From the NCBI GenBank assembly GCA_910587285.1, contig CAJULM010000006.1, positions 1 through 64,000 of the forward strand: DNA of 64,000 nt. The letters run 5' to 3'. Shown one piece after another: positions 6,709 to 14,883 of this stretch. The notes beneath the pieces are model-generated. The model saw nothing but the letters and a program-made list of their open reading frames with translations, was not told the DNA's origin and made no database searches. This DNA comes from an uncultured Oscillospiraceae bacterium (GTDB lineage Bacteria > Bacillota > Clostridia > Oscillospirales > Oscillospiraceae). Positions within the stretch are counted from its first letter, which is position 1, and every line of letters starts with the position of its first letter. Made by a program: the position numbers and the translations under genes.

Positions 6709-8112
6709 ATGAGTGAGCAGAGCGGATTCCCCTTTGGTGAAGTGTCCGACGGTGCCGGCTTGGATATCGACGCCATCTTCGGCGGCGCGTCCGGCGGTTC
6801 CGGCAGCGTAAACCCCTTTGAGTCGGCGTTGACCCAGCAGCCCGCGCCCATCCCGCAGGAGGCACCTCAGACAATAGCGCCCCAACCCGTACCCCAGGCG
6901 GTTCAGCAGCCCGCGCCGTCTGTGTTCCAGAACGTCCAGCCCATTCCGCCCGCCCCGGTCCCGGCGGCGCAGCCCGCTCCGGCCCCCGCGCCTGCGGCGG
7001 CCCCGGCAGCCCAGCCCCCATTGGATATCGACCCCCTGGCCGCCGCTATGGCGGAGCAGGAGGCCAAGACTGAACAGAAAGCGGCCAAGTCCCTGTTTGA
7101 GAAGGCCCCGGTGTTTCTCTACGGCAGCGCCCGGGAGGACATCGCCGACCCCGGCATGACCTTTGAGGAGCTTCGCATCGCCAAGTCGGAGGACTTCCCT
7201 GAGCTGGCCGAGGGCAAGAAGGTGTCCTGGACGGTGGAGTACGGCAAGACCGTCAAGCCCATCGCAGACCCCAAGGGCACCACCATCGCCTCCGTCAAGA
7301 AAGAGATCGAGCTGTCCAAGGCGTTCCTGGACAACCTCAAAAAGGCCAAGAACAAGAACCCGGACTGCCTGGTGAAGCCCCGTGTCACCGCCCAGAGCAA
7401 GGGCATCGCCGCCTATAAGGGCGTGTTCGCCTCATTGGAGGAGGCCCGGGCGTCGGACAAGGCCATCTGCACCATCCCCGGCGCGGACGGCAGGGTGTAC
7501 GAGCTGCGCAAAAACGAGCTGGGCGAATTCATCGCTCCCAAAGACTGCGTGATCGACCTGGAATCGGTCAGGGCCGGGTTTACCCCGGCCCTCCCGCTGG
7601 TTCCCATGGAGCTGCTGGCCCAGATCATTTCCTTCTTTCGGTGCTGCATGACCGGCCCCGAGGAATTTGAGGCACTGGCCCACATCCTCTGGGACAAGCA
7701 GGAGCAGGAATTTGTGGTGCGCGTCCCTGAGCAGACGGTGACCAAAGCCCACATCGACGCCGAGCTGAGCCGGGACGATCTGCCGGAGGAACGCTACCTC
7801 CACTATATCGACATCCACAGCCACAACAGCATGGAGGCCAAGTTCTCCTCTGTGGATGACAACGATGAGCGGGCCACCCGGATCTACATCGTGGTGGGAC
7901 GACTGGACAAGTTTTTCCCGGATATCACGGTGCGGATGTCCTGCGGCGGCACCTATCTGACGCTGCCCCCGGGGTGCGTGCTGGAAAGCTTTGGCGCGGT
8001 GTTTCCCGCCGAGTGGCGCACTCAGGTGAAGCTGCTGCGCAGAAGCGTCCCGCCGGTGCTGCGTCCCATGACCGGGACGCCGGGGGAGAAACTCTGGGAG
8101 GCTCGCCAATGA
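6709..8112 (+). CDS. JAMM/MPN metallopeptidase-domain protein with Pro-rich N-terminus
   Basis: This 467-residue protein starts at an ATG with GAGAGGAG upstream. Residues 1-115 are disordered and rich in Pro, Ala and Gln. A central domain (about 135-290) begins with VFLYGSAREDIADPGMTFEE and is unrecognised. The C-terminal domain holds a textbook JAMM zinc site: H370-S-H372, then seven residues, S380, two residues, D383. JAMM domains remove or process ubiquitin-like proteins. The stop overlaps the start of the E1 gene (ATGA), and the same pairing is known from PRTRC plasmid cassettes. The likely role is deconjugation or maturation of a ubiquitin-like modifier on element replication proteins; the substrate is unknown. 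Confidence 0.78.
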   Translation: MSEQSGFPFGEVSDGAGLDIDAIFGGASGGSGSVNPFESALTQQPAPIPQEAPQTIAPQPVPQAVQQPAPSVFQNVQPIPPAPVPAAQPAPAPAPAAAPAAQPPLDIDPLAAAMAEQEAKTEQKAAKSLFEKAPVFLYGSAREDIADPGMTFEELRIAKSEDFPELAEGKKVSWTVEYGKTVKPIADPKGTTIASVKKEIELSKAFLDNLKKAKNKNPDCLVKPRVTAQSKGIAAYKGVFASLEEARASDKAICTIPGADGRVYELRKNELGEFIAPKDCVIDLESVRAGFTPALPLVPMELLAQIISFFRCCMTGPEEFEALAHILWDKQEQEFVVRVPEQTVTKAHIDAELSRDDLPEERYLHYIDIHSHNSMEAKFSSVDDNDERATRIYIVVGRLDKFFPDITVRMSCGGTYLTLPPGCVLESFGAVFPAEWRTQVKLLRRSVPPVLRPMTGTPGEKLWEARQ

Positions 8113-8888
8113 AGTTTTCTATGACCCGCCCGGTGAAGATCGTCATGCTGGGCGCGGGCGGCACAGGAGGCCACATCGCGCCCCACCTGTACCGGCTGCT
8201 GTACTCCCTGCGCCGCCCGGTGCGGTTCATCCTCTGCGACGGCGACGTGGTGGAGGAAAAGAACCTGGTGCGGCAGAACTTTACCCCCGCCGATCTGGGG
8301 GAGAACAAGGCCAAAGTGCTGGCGGAGCGGTATTCCGCCGTGTTCGGCCTGGAGACGGAATATGTACCCTCCTTCGTGGAGGATGAGGATCAGCTTGGCT
8401 CCCTGCTGGAACCGGGCTATCTTTGGATGCGCCAGCCCGGCCACGCTTACAACGTGCGGGTATCGGAGCTGGTGATCCTCATCGGCGCGGTGGACAACAA
8501 CAAATCCCGGCAGCTGTGCCACCGGATGTTCTACCGGGCCACAGAGCTGATTTACATTGACAGCGGCAACGGAGAGTTCACCGGCCAGGTGGTGTGCGGC
8601 GTGCGCCGGGGCGGCAAAACCTATTACCCACCCATCGGCATCGTCTATCCGGACGTGCTGGTGGAGACGGACAAGTTCCCCACGGAGCTGTCCTGCGCCG
8701 AGGCGTCGGTGTCAGCCCCCCAGAGTATGGCGGCCAACATCACGGCGGCCACCATTGTGGTGGACATGGTCTACAACATTTTGGCCACGGGCAGCAGCAC
8801 CGTACGGAAAGTAACCTTTTCCACTCAGACTGTCAACGTGCGGCCTGAGCTGCAAAAAACAAGTACAAGGAGGAAACAAGCGGCATGA
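8109..8888 (+). CDS. ThiF/E1-like ubiquitin-activating family protein
   Basis: This 259-residue protein is an adenylating enzyme of the E1/ThiF superfamily. The nucleotide loop GAGGTGG is at residues 15-21, followed by the acidic switch CDGDVVEEKN (D44, D46) and R55-Q56-N57-F58, all standard ATP-contacting positions. A cysteine at 196 (ELSCAEAS) sits where PRTRC-type E1 proteins carry a candidate thiol. It probably activates the C-terminus of a ubiquitin-like protein. It overlaps the JAMM gene by 4 bp and the clamp gene by 4 bp, so the three are translationally coupled. Confidence 0.82.
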   Translation: MKFSMTRPVKIVMLGAGGTGGHIAPHLYRLLYSLRRPVRFILCDGDVVEEKNLVRQNFTPADLGENKAKVLAERYSAVFGLETEYVPSFVEDEDQLGSLLEPGYLWMRQPGHAYNVRVSELVILIGAVDNNKSRQLCHRMFYRATELIYIDSGNGEFTGQVVCGVRRGGKTYYPPIGIVYPDVLVETDKFPTELSCAEASVSAPQSMAANITAATIVVDMVYNILATGSSTVRKVTFSTQTVNVRPELQKTSTRRKQAA

Positions 8889-9988
8889 GAACAAGAGTAG
8901 ACGCGAAAGCGTTCATCCAGGCACTGGACAGGGTGAGCGGCCTGATCCGCAAATCGGCCATCCCCGTCCTGAACGCCGTGCTGGTTCGGTTCGAGGAGGA
9001 CCGCTGTACCCTGACCTCCACCAACATAGAAGCCTACCTGTCCGCGGTGCTGCCCGCCCAGGGGGACGCCTTTGCCTTTTTGCTGGACCGCCCCCGCGAG
9101 ACCGCCCGGGCCTTCCGGCAGTTTGAGGGCGAATTGGCCCTGGAGCAGACGGAAACAGGGGAAGGCGACCGGCGGCGGATCAAGCTGGTTCTGTCCTGCG
9201 GGCCCCGTTCCGCGGAGCTGCACCCGTTTCTGCCCGAGGATTTTCCCCGGTATCCGATCTGGGAAGCGAAGGACAGCTTCACCGCCAACGCCGCCCGGCT
9301 GTACGCCCGCGTGGAGCGGGTGAAATACGCTGTGGGGATTCCTCGTAAAGAGGAGGCCAGGGCCTGCGTGGTCAGCGTGCAGTTCAGCGGGAACCGCGTC
9401 TACGCTTTGGACGGCTGCCGCATGGCATGGGATACCGACCCGGAGCTGGATGTGCCCCGGCCCTTTATGGCAGCCCCAGACGCGCTGGAGCATTTGAAGC
9501 TGTTCGGGGATCAGGCGGTCTCCGTCCGGCTGGGGGAGCGGTACGCCGAGGTGGCCGATGGCGTGACGTCGCTGCTGTTCCGTCTGCCGGAGGGCGAGCT
9601 GTTCAAGCTGGACAGCGCCATCCCGGAGCGGTATCAGGTGGAAGCCCAGGTGTCCCCAGCGGAGTTCCTGGCCGAGCTGAAGTATCTGAAGCGATCCCTG
9701 CGGGGAAATCGCGCCCACATGGTGCGCTTCAGCGGCGGCAACCTGCTGGCCGAATCCGCGGGAGAGCGGTACGCCACTAAAATCTCGGCCACCGGGTGCG
9801 ACGGCGTAGAATTTGGGTTCAACCTGGACTACATGGCGGACGCCCTGGAGCAGTTTGGCAAGGAACCATCTGTGAAAATGAAAGTAAGCGCCGGTTCCCT
9901 TGGCCCGATCATCTTTGAGGCCGATGGCCGGAACGACCACGCCATGGTGCTGCCTGTGCGGCTGAAAGAAGCCAGCAGGGCCGCGTAA
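8885..9988 (+). CDS. DNA polymerase III beta-clamp homologue
   Basis: This 367-residue protein has the length and layout of a bacterial sliding clamp with three repeated domains. Recognisable parts are the opening FIQALDRVSGLIRKSAIPVL, TLTSTNIEAYLSAVLP, VYALDGCRMAW in the middle domain, and the closing AMVLPVRL, which matches the MPMRL-type clamp end. It is divergent from housekeeping DnaN. It probably serves the element's own replication or recruits the Y-family polymerase. It sits in the long operon and overlaps the E1 gene by 4 bp. Confidence 0.85.
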   Translation: MRTRVDAKAFIQALDRVSGLIRKSAIPVLNAVLVRFEEDRCTLTSTNIEAYLSAVLPAQGDAFAFLLDRPRETARAFRQFEGELALEQTETGEGDRRRIKLVLSCGPRSAELHPFLPEDFPRYPIWEAKDSFTANAARLYARVERVKYAVGIPRKEEARACVVSVQFSGNRVYALDGCRMAWDTDPELDVPRPFMAAPDALEHLKLFGDQAVSVRLGERYAEVADGVTSLLFRLPEGELFKLDSAIPERYQVEAQVSPAEFLAELKYLKRSLRGNRAHMVRFSGGNLLAESAGERYATKISATGCDGVEFGFNLDYMADALEQFGKEPSVKMKVSAGSLGPIIFEADGRNDHAMVLPVRLKEASRAA

Positions 9989-10001
9989 AAAGGAGAAAAC
10001 T

Positions 10002-10475
10002 ATGGATTTCAAAGAATTTAACAGGCTCTACCGCAAGGATACTATCTCGTTTTTGATCGCCCTGAACCTGTACCTGGGCTACGGAAGCACCGTACTCAGG
10101 GCGGGCTCCAGGGAGGATCTTTCCGGGGCGGCGGCCCTGGAGATCTCAAGCCTGTTCGCGGAAGAAAAGCGGGATCACATCATCGAAACGGCGCGGAAGC
10201 TGGCCGAGATGGAGCCCAACGATTTGATCCCGTACATCTCCCAGTGCGGCATCCGTGCCGGGGCCAGCAGCTCGGATGAGCCTGGCGTCTGCCCGGTGTG
10301 CGGCGGCAGGATCAGGTACGACCACCAAGGCTCCTCGGAGTGGAACTTCATCCTGACCTGGCAGTGCCTGGACTGTCAGGCCACCGGCGAGGAGAACCAC
10401 CACCTGGTGTTTGACGCCCACTATAACCTGCATGAGAAGAACGGGGATCCCATTCCCCGGAGATATCAGAAATAG
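10002..10475 (+). CDS. Zinc-ribbon protein of unknown function
   Basis: This 157-residue soluble protein has a helical N-terminal half and a C-terminal zinc ribbon. The ribbon has CPVCGG near residue 98 and CLDC near residue 125. The gene begins 13 bp after the clamp, behind GGAG. Family unknown; a nucleic-acid-binding or assembly role is only suggested by the ribbon and by the operon. Confidence 0.65.
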   Translation: MDFKEFNRLYRKDTISFLIALNLYLGYGSTVLRAGSREDLSGAAALEISSLFAEEKRDHIIETARKLAEMEPNDLIPYISQCGIRAGASSSDEPGVCPVCGGRIRYDHQGSSEWNFILTWQCLDCQATGEENHHLVFDAHYNLHEKNGDPIPRRYQK

Positions 10476-10489
10476 GAGGAGAGCGCACA

Positions 10490-11059
10490 ATGAAAACCGT
10501 TTATATCCCCACCGGGACAGAAGTTTCCCATATGAACCTAGCCACCGGGCATTTGGTGGTAGACGGCAGCCTGACCATCACCGGCACGCTCAAGGCCAAA
10601 ACCATCGGAGGCCGGGGCTTCGTGGAGGCGGGCACTGTGTCCGCCGACGGCATCCAGGTGGATGATCTGAAGGCGGTCAGCGTCACCTGCCGGCGGCTGT
10701 ACGCAAAGCGGGCGGAGGCGTCCCAGATCTTCGCGTCGGAGGGCATTGACGTGTCCTGTTTCCTGGGCGCGGACCGGGTAGTGACGCCCAAGCTGACCGT
10801 GGCTCTCAGCGACATCGACGAGGTGACGGTGGATGAGACTGTCCACCTGCCGCCGAAAAAGCGGAGCCTGCTCCGCTTCTGGCTGGCGTCCGCCTTGCGG
10901 TCGCTGTTGATCAGGCTCACCGCAGATGACGGGAGCCAGGTAATCGACGCGGAGTATAAGCCCGCAGATGAGCACAAAAATGTATACCAAATCGGAGCCC
11001 AGCGCAATGGGTCCGATTTGGAGAGGAGGAGTGGCGAGACAAATGAGCGTTCGGCGTAG
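10490..11059 (+). CDS. Bactofilin-like beta-helix protein
   Basis: This 189-residue protein contains a run of short beta-helix rungs from about residue 20 to 115 (LVVDGSLTITGTLKAKTIGG and related turns). This resembles bactofilins and other polymer-forming beta-helix proteins. The C-terminal third is charged and probably helical. Bactofilins polymerise into cytoskeletal scaffolds; such a protein in an element's replication operon could act as a scaffold, but that is inference. Confidence 0.55.
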   Translation: MKTVYIPTGTEVSHMNLATGHLVVDGSLTITGTLKAKTIGGRGFVEAGTVSADGIQVDDLKAVSVTCRRLYAKRAEASQIFASEGIDVSCFLGADRVVTPKLTVALSDIDEVTVDETVHLPPKKRSLLRFWLASALRSLLIRLTADDGSQVIDAEYKPADEHKNVYQIGAQRNGSDLERRSGETNERSA

Positions 11060-11164
11060 CCGGAAGCAAAGGATGTGAAGCCTATGACAACGAGGCTGCG
11101 GGCGAACCAAGGGACAGGGAGCGGCCGCTTCCTGTCCTCCCATTACATCGAGGAGGTCAAGAAA

Positions 11165-11614
11165 ATGTCCCACAAATCACAGGAAAGGAATATGCGCAGG
11201 CTGGCCGGGCTGCTGGGCCAGGAGCTGAGCTATATCTGGGGCGGGAAAGAGAGCGGCCCCAACGGCGCGAAGAAGCAATTTTTGAATACGGGCCGGACAT
11301 TCCTCCGGGCGCTGGGCAAAGACCTGGGCCTGCGGGACGCCGAGGCGCACTCTAATCCCGGCGGCATCGCCGTGCCTGGGGACTGCTCCCTGATCGGGAT
11401 GTGGCAGACCAACGGGCTGTATGTCCATCTGTCCCAGCCCTGCTGCGACCGGGAGCGGGTGCTGCTCTACCGCACCGTCCGCCACAGCAAAGACTACACC
11501 GGCGGGCGGAATCTGTATCTCACCCGCCGGGATCTGGCGGAGATGAGCTATCCCGACCTGCTGTTCCTTCTGGCGTCGGTGCGGGAGGAGGGCGCCCATG
11601 AGCGGGCAGCCTGA
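11165..11614 (+). CDS. Conserved mobile-element protein of unknown function
   Basis: This 149-residue protein starts at an ATG behind GAGGAGG; the frame is open further upstream but without a good ribosome site. It is basic at the N-terminus (HKSQERNMRRLAG). A middle part contains FLNTGRTFLRALGKDLGL, and the C-terminal part contains NLYLTRRDLAEMSYPDLLFL. No known motif is seen. Its end overlaps the methyltransferase gene by 17 bp, so it is coupled to it. Confidence 0.6.
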   Translation: MSHKSQERNMRRLAGLLGQELSYIWGGKESGPNGAKKQFLNTGRTFLRALGKDLGLRDAEAHSNPGGIAVPGDCSLIGMWQTNGLYVHLSQPCCDRERVLLYRTVRHSKDYTGGRNLYLTRRDLAEMSYPDLLFLLASVREEGAHERAA

Positions 11615-13013
11615 CGTATCTCAGGCCGGACAGCGCAGCTATGCCCTGGAGAGGCTGCGGGGGCTTCAAAGTGAAGTCCCCCAGCTCACCCAGGCCATGG
11701 TGCTGTGCCGGGCCAGGGTGGAGCAGCACCGAAACACCGACCTTGCCGCCGCCCGGGACGAGTACAATGATTTGCAAAATGCCCGGAAGCGGCTCGCTGA
11801 GGCGTTGGGCGAGGTCCAGCTTTTGCTGATGGAGGTGGAGGAATACCATCTGGCCGCCAACGCGGGACAGCTGAAGGAGGGCCTGCTGGGCTTTGACCTG
11901 CTGAGCAATACCTACCGCCCGGTATACGACGCGCTGAACGGCTTTGCCGCCCGGCTTCCCGTGGACGGAACTACCAACGCCCAAGTGGTGGGGCGGCTGA
12001 TGAACAACATTAAAATGGGCTATTACCCCACCGACCCGGACAACATCTCGCTGATTTTGAAGGGCGTCCAGTTCCCGGAGGGTGTCACCACCAACCTGCT
12101 GGACCCCTGCTGCGGCTGCGGAAAGGCTCTGCGGCAGATGGCCGACGGGAACAACTGCTACACCTACGGCGTGGAGCTGGACGGGGCCCGGGCCGATGAG
12201 GCACAGACCCGGCTCCATCGGGTGGGCTTCGGCAGCTTCTTTTTCAGCCAGGTCAGCGCCAACGCCTTTCATCTGCTGTTTCTCAACCCGCCCTACCTGT
12301 CCGTCCTCAATGAGAGCGGCGGCCGGGCGCGGCACGAGAAGCGGTTCCTCATCGAAAGTCTGGGCACGCTTGCCCTGGGCGGGCTGCTGGTGTATGTGAT
12401 CCCCTATTACCGGCTCACGCCGGATATTTGCCGGGTACTGACGGACAATTTTGAAAACCTGAGCCTGTGGCGGTTTACCGATGCCGAGTTCAAAAAGTTC
12501 AAGCAGGCGGCCATCCTGGGCACTCGAAAAAAACGGGATGTTGTTCCCCAGGATACCCAATGGCTGGAGTGGTTTTCCACCCATCCCGGTTCCATTCCCT
12601 GCCTCACGGAATTGCCCGAGGGGCGCTACGCGCTCCCAGCCAAACCGCTGGAGGTAAAGACCTTCCGGGGTGAGAAGTTCAACAAGAAGGAGCTGGAGCG
12701 GCAGCTGGGCCGTTCGGACAGCTTTCAGCGGATGATGGCCCGCAGCGAGCTGGACAGCGGGGTGAAGCGCCCGCCGCTGCCCCTGTCCATCAGCCAGATC
12801 GGTCTGATCGGCGGCTCGGGGTTGATTAACGGCCTGATCGAGTGTGACACGCCCCACGTCATCAAGGGACGGATTGTGAAGGTGACCCGGAACGAGACGG
12901 AGGAGCAGTTTGACGCCAAGGGGCGGCACACTGGCGCTGAGCTCCACGAGACCATTACCAACAAAATGATATTCAACATCTTGACGCCCAACGGCTTCAA
13001 GGCGCTGACGTAG
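11598..13013 (+). CDS. DUF6094-type N6 DNA methyltransferase-like protein
   Basis: This 471-residue protein has a Rossmann methyltransferase core. The AdoMet loop LLDPCCGCG lies at about residues 167-175 and the target-base motif NPPY at 230-233. The NPPY form indicates transfer to the exocyclic amino group of adenine. The first ~110 residues are helical, and a C-terminal domain of ~200 residues may recognise DNA. No restriction endonuclease is adjacent. In mobile elements such orphan methyltransferases protect or regulate the element's DNA. The start at 11598 has GGAGGAGG upstream. Confidence 0.8.
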   Translation: MSGQPDVSQAGQRSYALERLRGLQSEVPQLTQAMVLCRARVEQHRNTDLAAARDEYNDLQNARKRLAEALGEVQLLLMEVEEYHLAANAGQLKEGLLGFDLLSNTYRPVYDALNGFAARLPVDGTTNAQVVGRLMNNIKMGYYPTDPDNISLILKGVQFPEGVTTNLLDPCCGCGKALRQMADGNNCYTYGVELDGARADEAQTRLHRVGFGSFFFSQVSANAFHLLFLNPPYLSVLNESGGRARHEKRFLIESLGTLALGGLLVYVIPYYRLTPDICRVLTDNFENLSLWRFTDAEFKKFKQAAILGTRKKRDVVPQDTQWLEWFSTHPGSIPCLTELPEGRYALPAKPLEVKTFRGEKFNKKELERQLGRSDSFQRMMARSELDSGVKRPPLPLSISQIGLIGGSGLINGLIECDTPHVIKGRIVKVTRNETEEQFDAKGRHTGAELHETITNKMIFNILTPNGFKALT

Positions 13014-13025
13014 AGGAGAATTTTT

Positions 13026-13310
13026 ATGAGTGTTATTACTGTGAATCCCCGGTTCAACCCGGGCAGGCTGATGATTACCCGCAACGCGAAGAATGCGCTC
13101 CCCCGCAGAGAGGTGGACGCCGCCATCAACCGTCACCTGAGCGGGGACTGGGGCGATGTGTGCCAGTCCGATTGGCAGCGCAACGAGCAGGCGCTGCGCG
13201 ATGGCGACAGGCTGTTGTCTGTCTACCAGACCCAGGCCGGCGAGAAGTTCTGGATCATCACGGAATCGGACCGTTCCACCACCACCGTCCTGCTCCCCAG
13301 CGACTGTTGA
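13026..13310 (+). CDS. Small plasmid-associated conserved protein
   Basis: This 94-residue soluble protein has the pattern HLSGDWGDVC...D...NEQALRDGDRLLSVY... followed by KFWIITESDRSTTTVLLP. This pattern recurs in short proteins from plasmids and integrative elements, often annotated only as plasmid-related. It has a GAGGAG ribosome site. No function is known. Confidence 0.65.
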   Translation: MSVITVNPRFNPGRLMITRNAKNALPRREVDAAINRHLSGDWGDVCQSDWQRNEQALRDGDRLLSVYQTQAGEKFWIITESDRSTTTVLLPSDC

Positions 13311-13322
13311 GGGGGTGGGCGC

Positions 13323-13622
13323 GTGAGTATGAAGCTGAACCTGAAACTGCTGTCCACCCGGTTTTCCCAGGCGAAGGAGCAGCTGTATGTGCCGGATGAC
13401 GGCGTCAACCCCTATCTGCTGGAGCATATTCTGCGCCCCAATCTAGAGGGGGAGTTTCTCCGCCTGGGGGACATCGACTTTGACGCTTTTGAAGCGGACG
13501 ACGTGCCCGCGCTGGAGGAGTATTACGACAGGCTGTATAAAACGTCGCAGAATCTCGCCCAGTTCGCGCAGACTGTGGCCCGGGTTCCGCCCGCCCCCAA
13601 GGCGGCGCGCGTGTTTTGCTGA
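13323..13622 (+). CDS. Hypothetical protein
   Basis: This 99-residue protein starts at GTG (an ATG two codons later is an alternative). It is helical, with an acidic centre (IDFDAFEADDVPALEEYYDRL). No family is recognised. It lies in the tight operon, 12 bp after the preceding gene and 9 bp before the next. Confidence 0.5.
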   Translation: MSMKLNLKLLSTRFSQAKEQLYVPDDGVNPYLLEHILRPNLEGEFLRLGDIDFDAFEADDVPALEEYYDRLYKTSQNLAQFAQTVARVPPAPKAARVFC

Positions 13623-13631
13623 GGTGCCGCC

Positions 13632-14201
13632 ATGGAGGATCTGAGTTCTTACTTTTTCCATATGCTGTACCTGGCGAAAACGGTTCATGACAATCCAAGA
13701 TTGAAAAAAGGGTGGCCGTCGTTTAACAGCATTCCCCTGGATGAAGACGCGTTTTATGAGCTGTCCATGGAATTGGCTGTGTCGATCTTTGAAGATACCA
13801 GCAGCTACTATAACGAGGAATCGGGTATAGAGACCTGGGTGCTGTCCGATCCCATGGTAGACCGCTTCTGTGAGCTGTGCGCACGGCTTGAAACGGAAAA
13901 AGGGCTGGAGGAGGGGATCAACCCCTACCGCCGAAACGCCGAGCAGGTGATCCACGAGGGTTTCCGTCTGAACAGCTACAGCTATGACTACGGCTGGCGG
14001 CTGTCCGCCGGTGATCGGGGACGCTGGTGTGTCCTGTTTTTCTCGAACGAGGAGTTTTATGGGCTGGAGGAACTGCCCATGGCATTTATGGAAATCCTGG
14101 ACGGGTTTCAAGAGCTGAACCGGCAGCTGGAAGCGGTGCTGGGTCTGAACAAGATCGTCCCCATCTACTCGATGCCAAACGAATGGAAGGAGGCTGCGTG
14201 A
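13632..14201 (+). CDS. Hypothetical protein upstream of the E2-like gene
   Basis: This 189-residue acidic protein is predicted soluble and mostly helical, with aromatic-rich stretches (SYFFHMLYLAK, SYSYDYGWRL). No catalytic motif is seen. Its TGA overlaps the ATG of the E2-like gene, so the two are translationally coupled and may work together. Confidence 0.5.
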   Translation: MEDLSSYFFHMLYLAKTVHDNPRLKKGWPSFNSIPLDEDAFYELSMELAVSIFEDTSSYYNEESGIETWVLSDPMVDRFCELCARLETEKGLEEGINPYRRNAEQVIHEGFRLNSYSYDYGWRLSAGDRGRWCVLFFSNEEFYGLEELPMAFMEILDGFQELNRQLEAVLGLNKIVPIYSMPNEWKEAA

Positions 14202-14878
14202 TGCGGCCAGAATTTGATATGACCATCCACATCAGCACCGAGCGCGGCGAGGTGGTGGTGGAGCAGCAAAAAGCGGGCGGCGTCACCACCCATAAAAACA
14301 TCACGCCCCAGGCCCTGTGCGACTGCTTCCTCACCAGCCGTTATGATGATGAACGCCGCCCTACCGGGCTGCTGCCCGAGGGCTGCATCGCGGTGGTGAT
14401 GGAGAAGAAGTACGTCACCTATTTCATGCGCTATCCGGAGCTGTACGCGGACATCACCTACTATGACACCGAGTACCGGGATTTCCCGCTGCCCCGGCTA
14501 GTGTTCGGCTTCCAGTATATGCCCCAGGAGGGCAAGGTGGCCGGATGCCGGGTCTGCGTGGCGAAGGATGAGCGGCGGCTGACGCCGGACACGCCCACTT
14601 ACCGTTACCCATTTTCCAACGTGCATGGGAACAACAGCATCTGCACTGGGAACAACGCCCTGCCCATCTACAGGGACCCCGCCCGGCTGCACACGCTGAT
14701 GGGCTATCTCCTGCGTCTGCCCAACAACAACGACCTCTATTCCAGGGACAACAACCGGCTCCATGCCGAGTACCGCGACCTCTTAGAGCAGATGAAGGGG
14801 AAAACGCCGTCCCACTATTACACCGATGTGCTGGTGCCGGACGGCGGAACACTGAGAGACTTTTTGGACGCGAGGTGA
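14201..14878 (+). CDS. E2-like protein resembling PRTRC system protein B
   Basis: This 225-residue protein carries the pattern YRYPFSNVHGNNSICTGN near residues 134-151. An aromatic-P-x-x-NV stretch followed by C148 and G-N matches the active-site region of prokaryotic E2-like proteins such as PRTRC protein B, where the cysteine would accept the activated modifier. The N-terminal half is beta-rich and ends with an FGFQYMP segment. With the E1 and JAMM genes in the same operon it could complete a conjugation pathway. The assignment rests on one motif and on context, so it is tentative. Confidence 0.5.
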   Translation: MRPEFDMTIHISTERGEVVVEQQKAGGVTTHKNITPQALCDCFLTSRYDDERRPTGLLPEGCIAVVMEKKYVTYFMRYPELYADITYYDTEYRDFPLPRLVFGFQYMPQEGKVAGCRVCVAKDERRLTPDTPTYRYPFSNVHGNNSICTGNNALPIYRDPARLHTLMGYLLRLPNNNDLYSRDNNRLHAEYRDLLEQMKGKTPSHYYTDVLVPDGGTLRDFLDAR

Positions 14879-14883
14879 ACACA

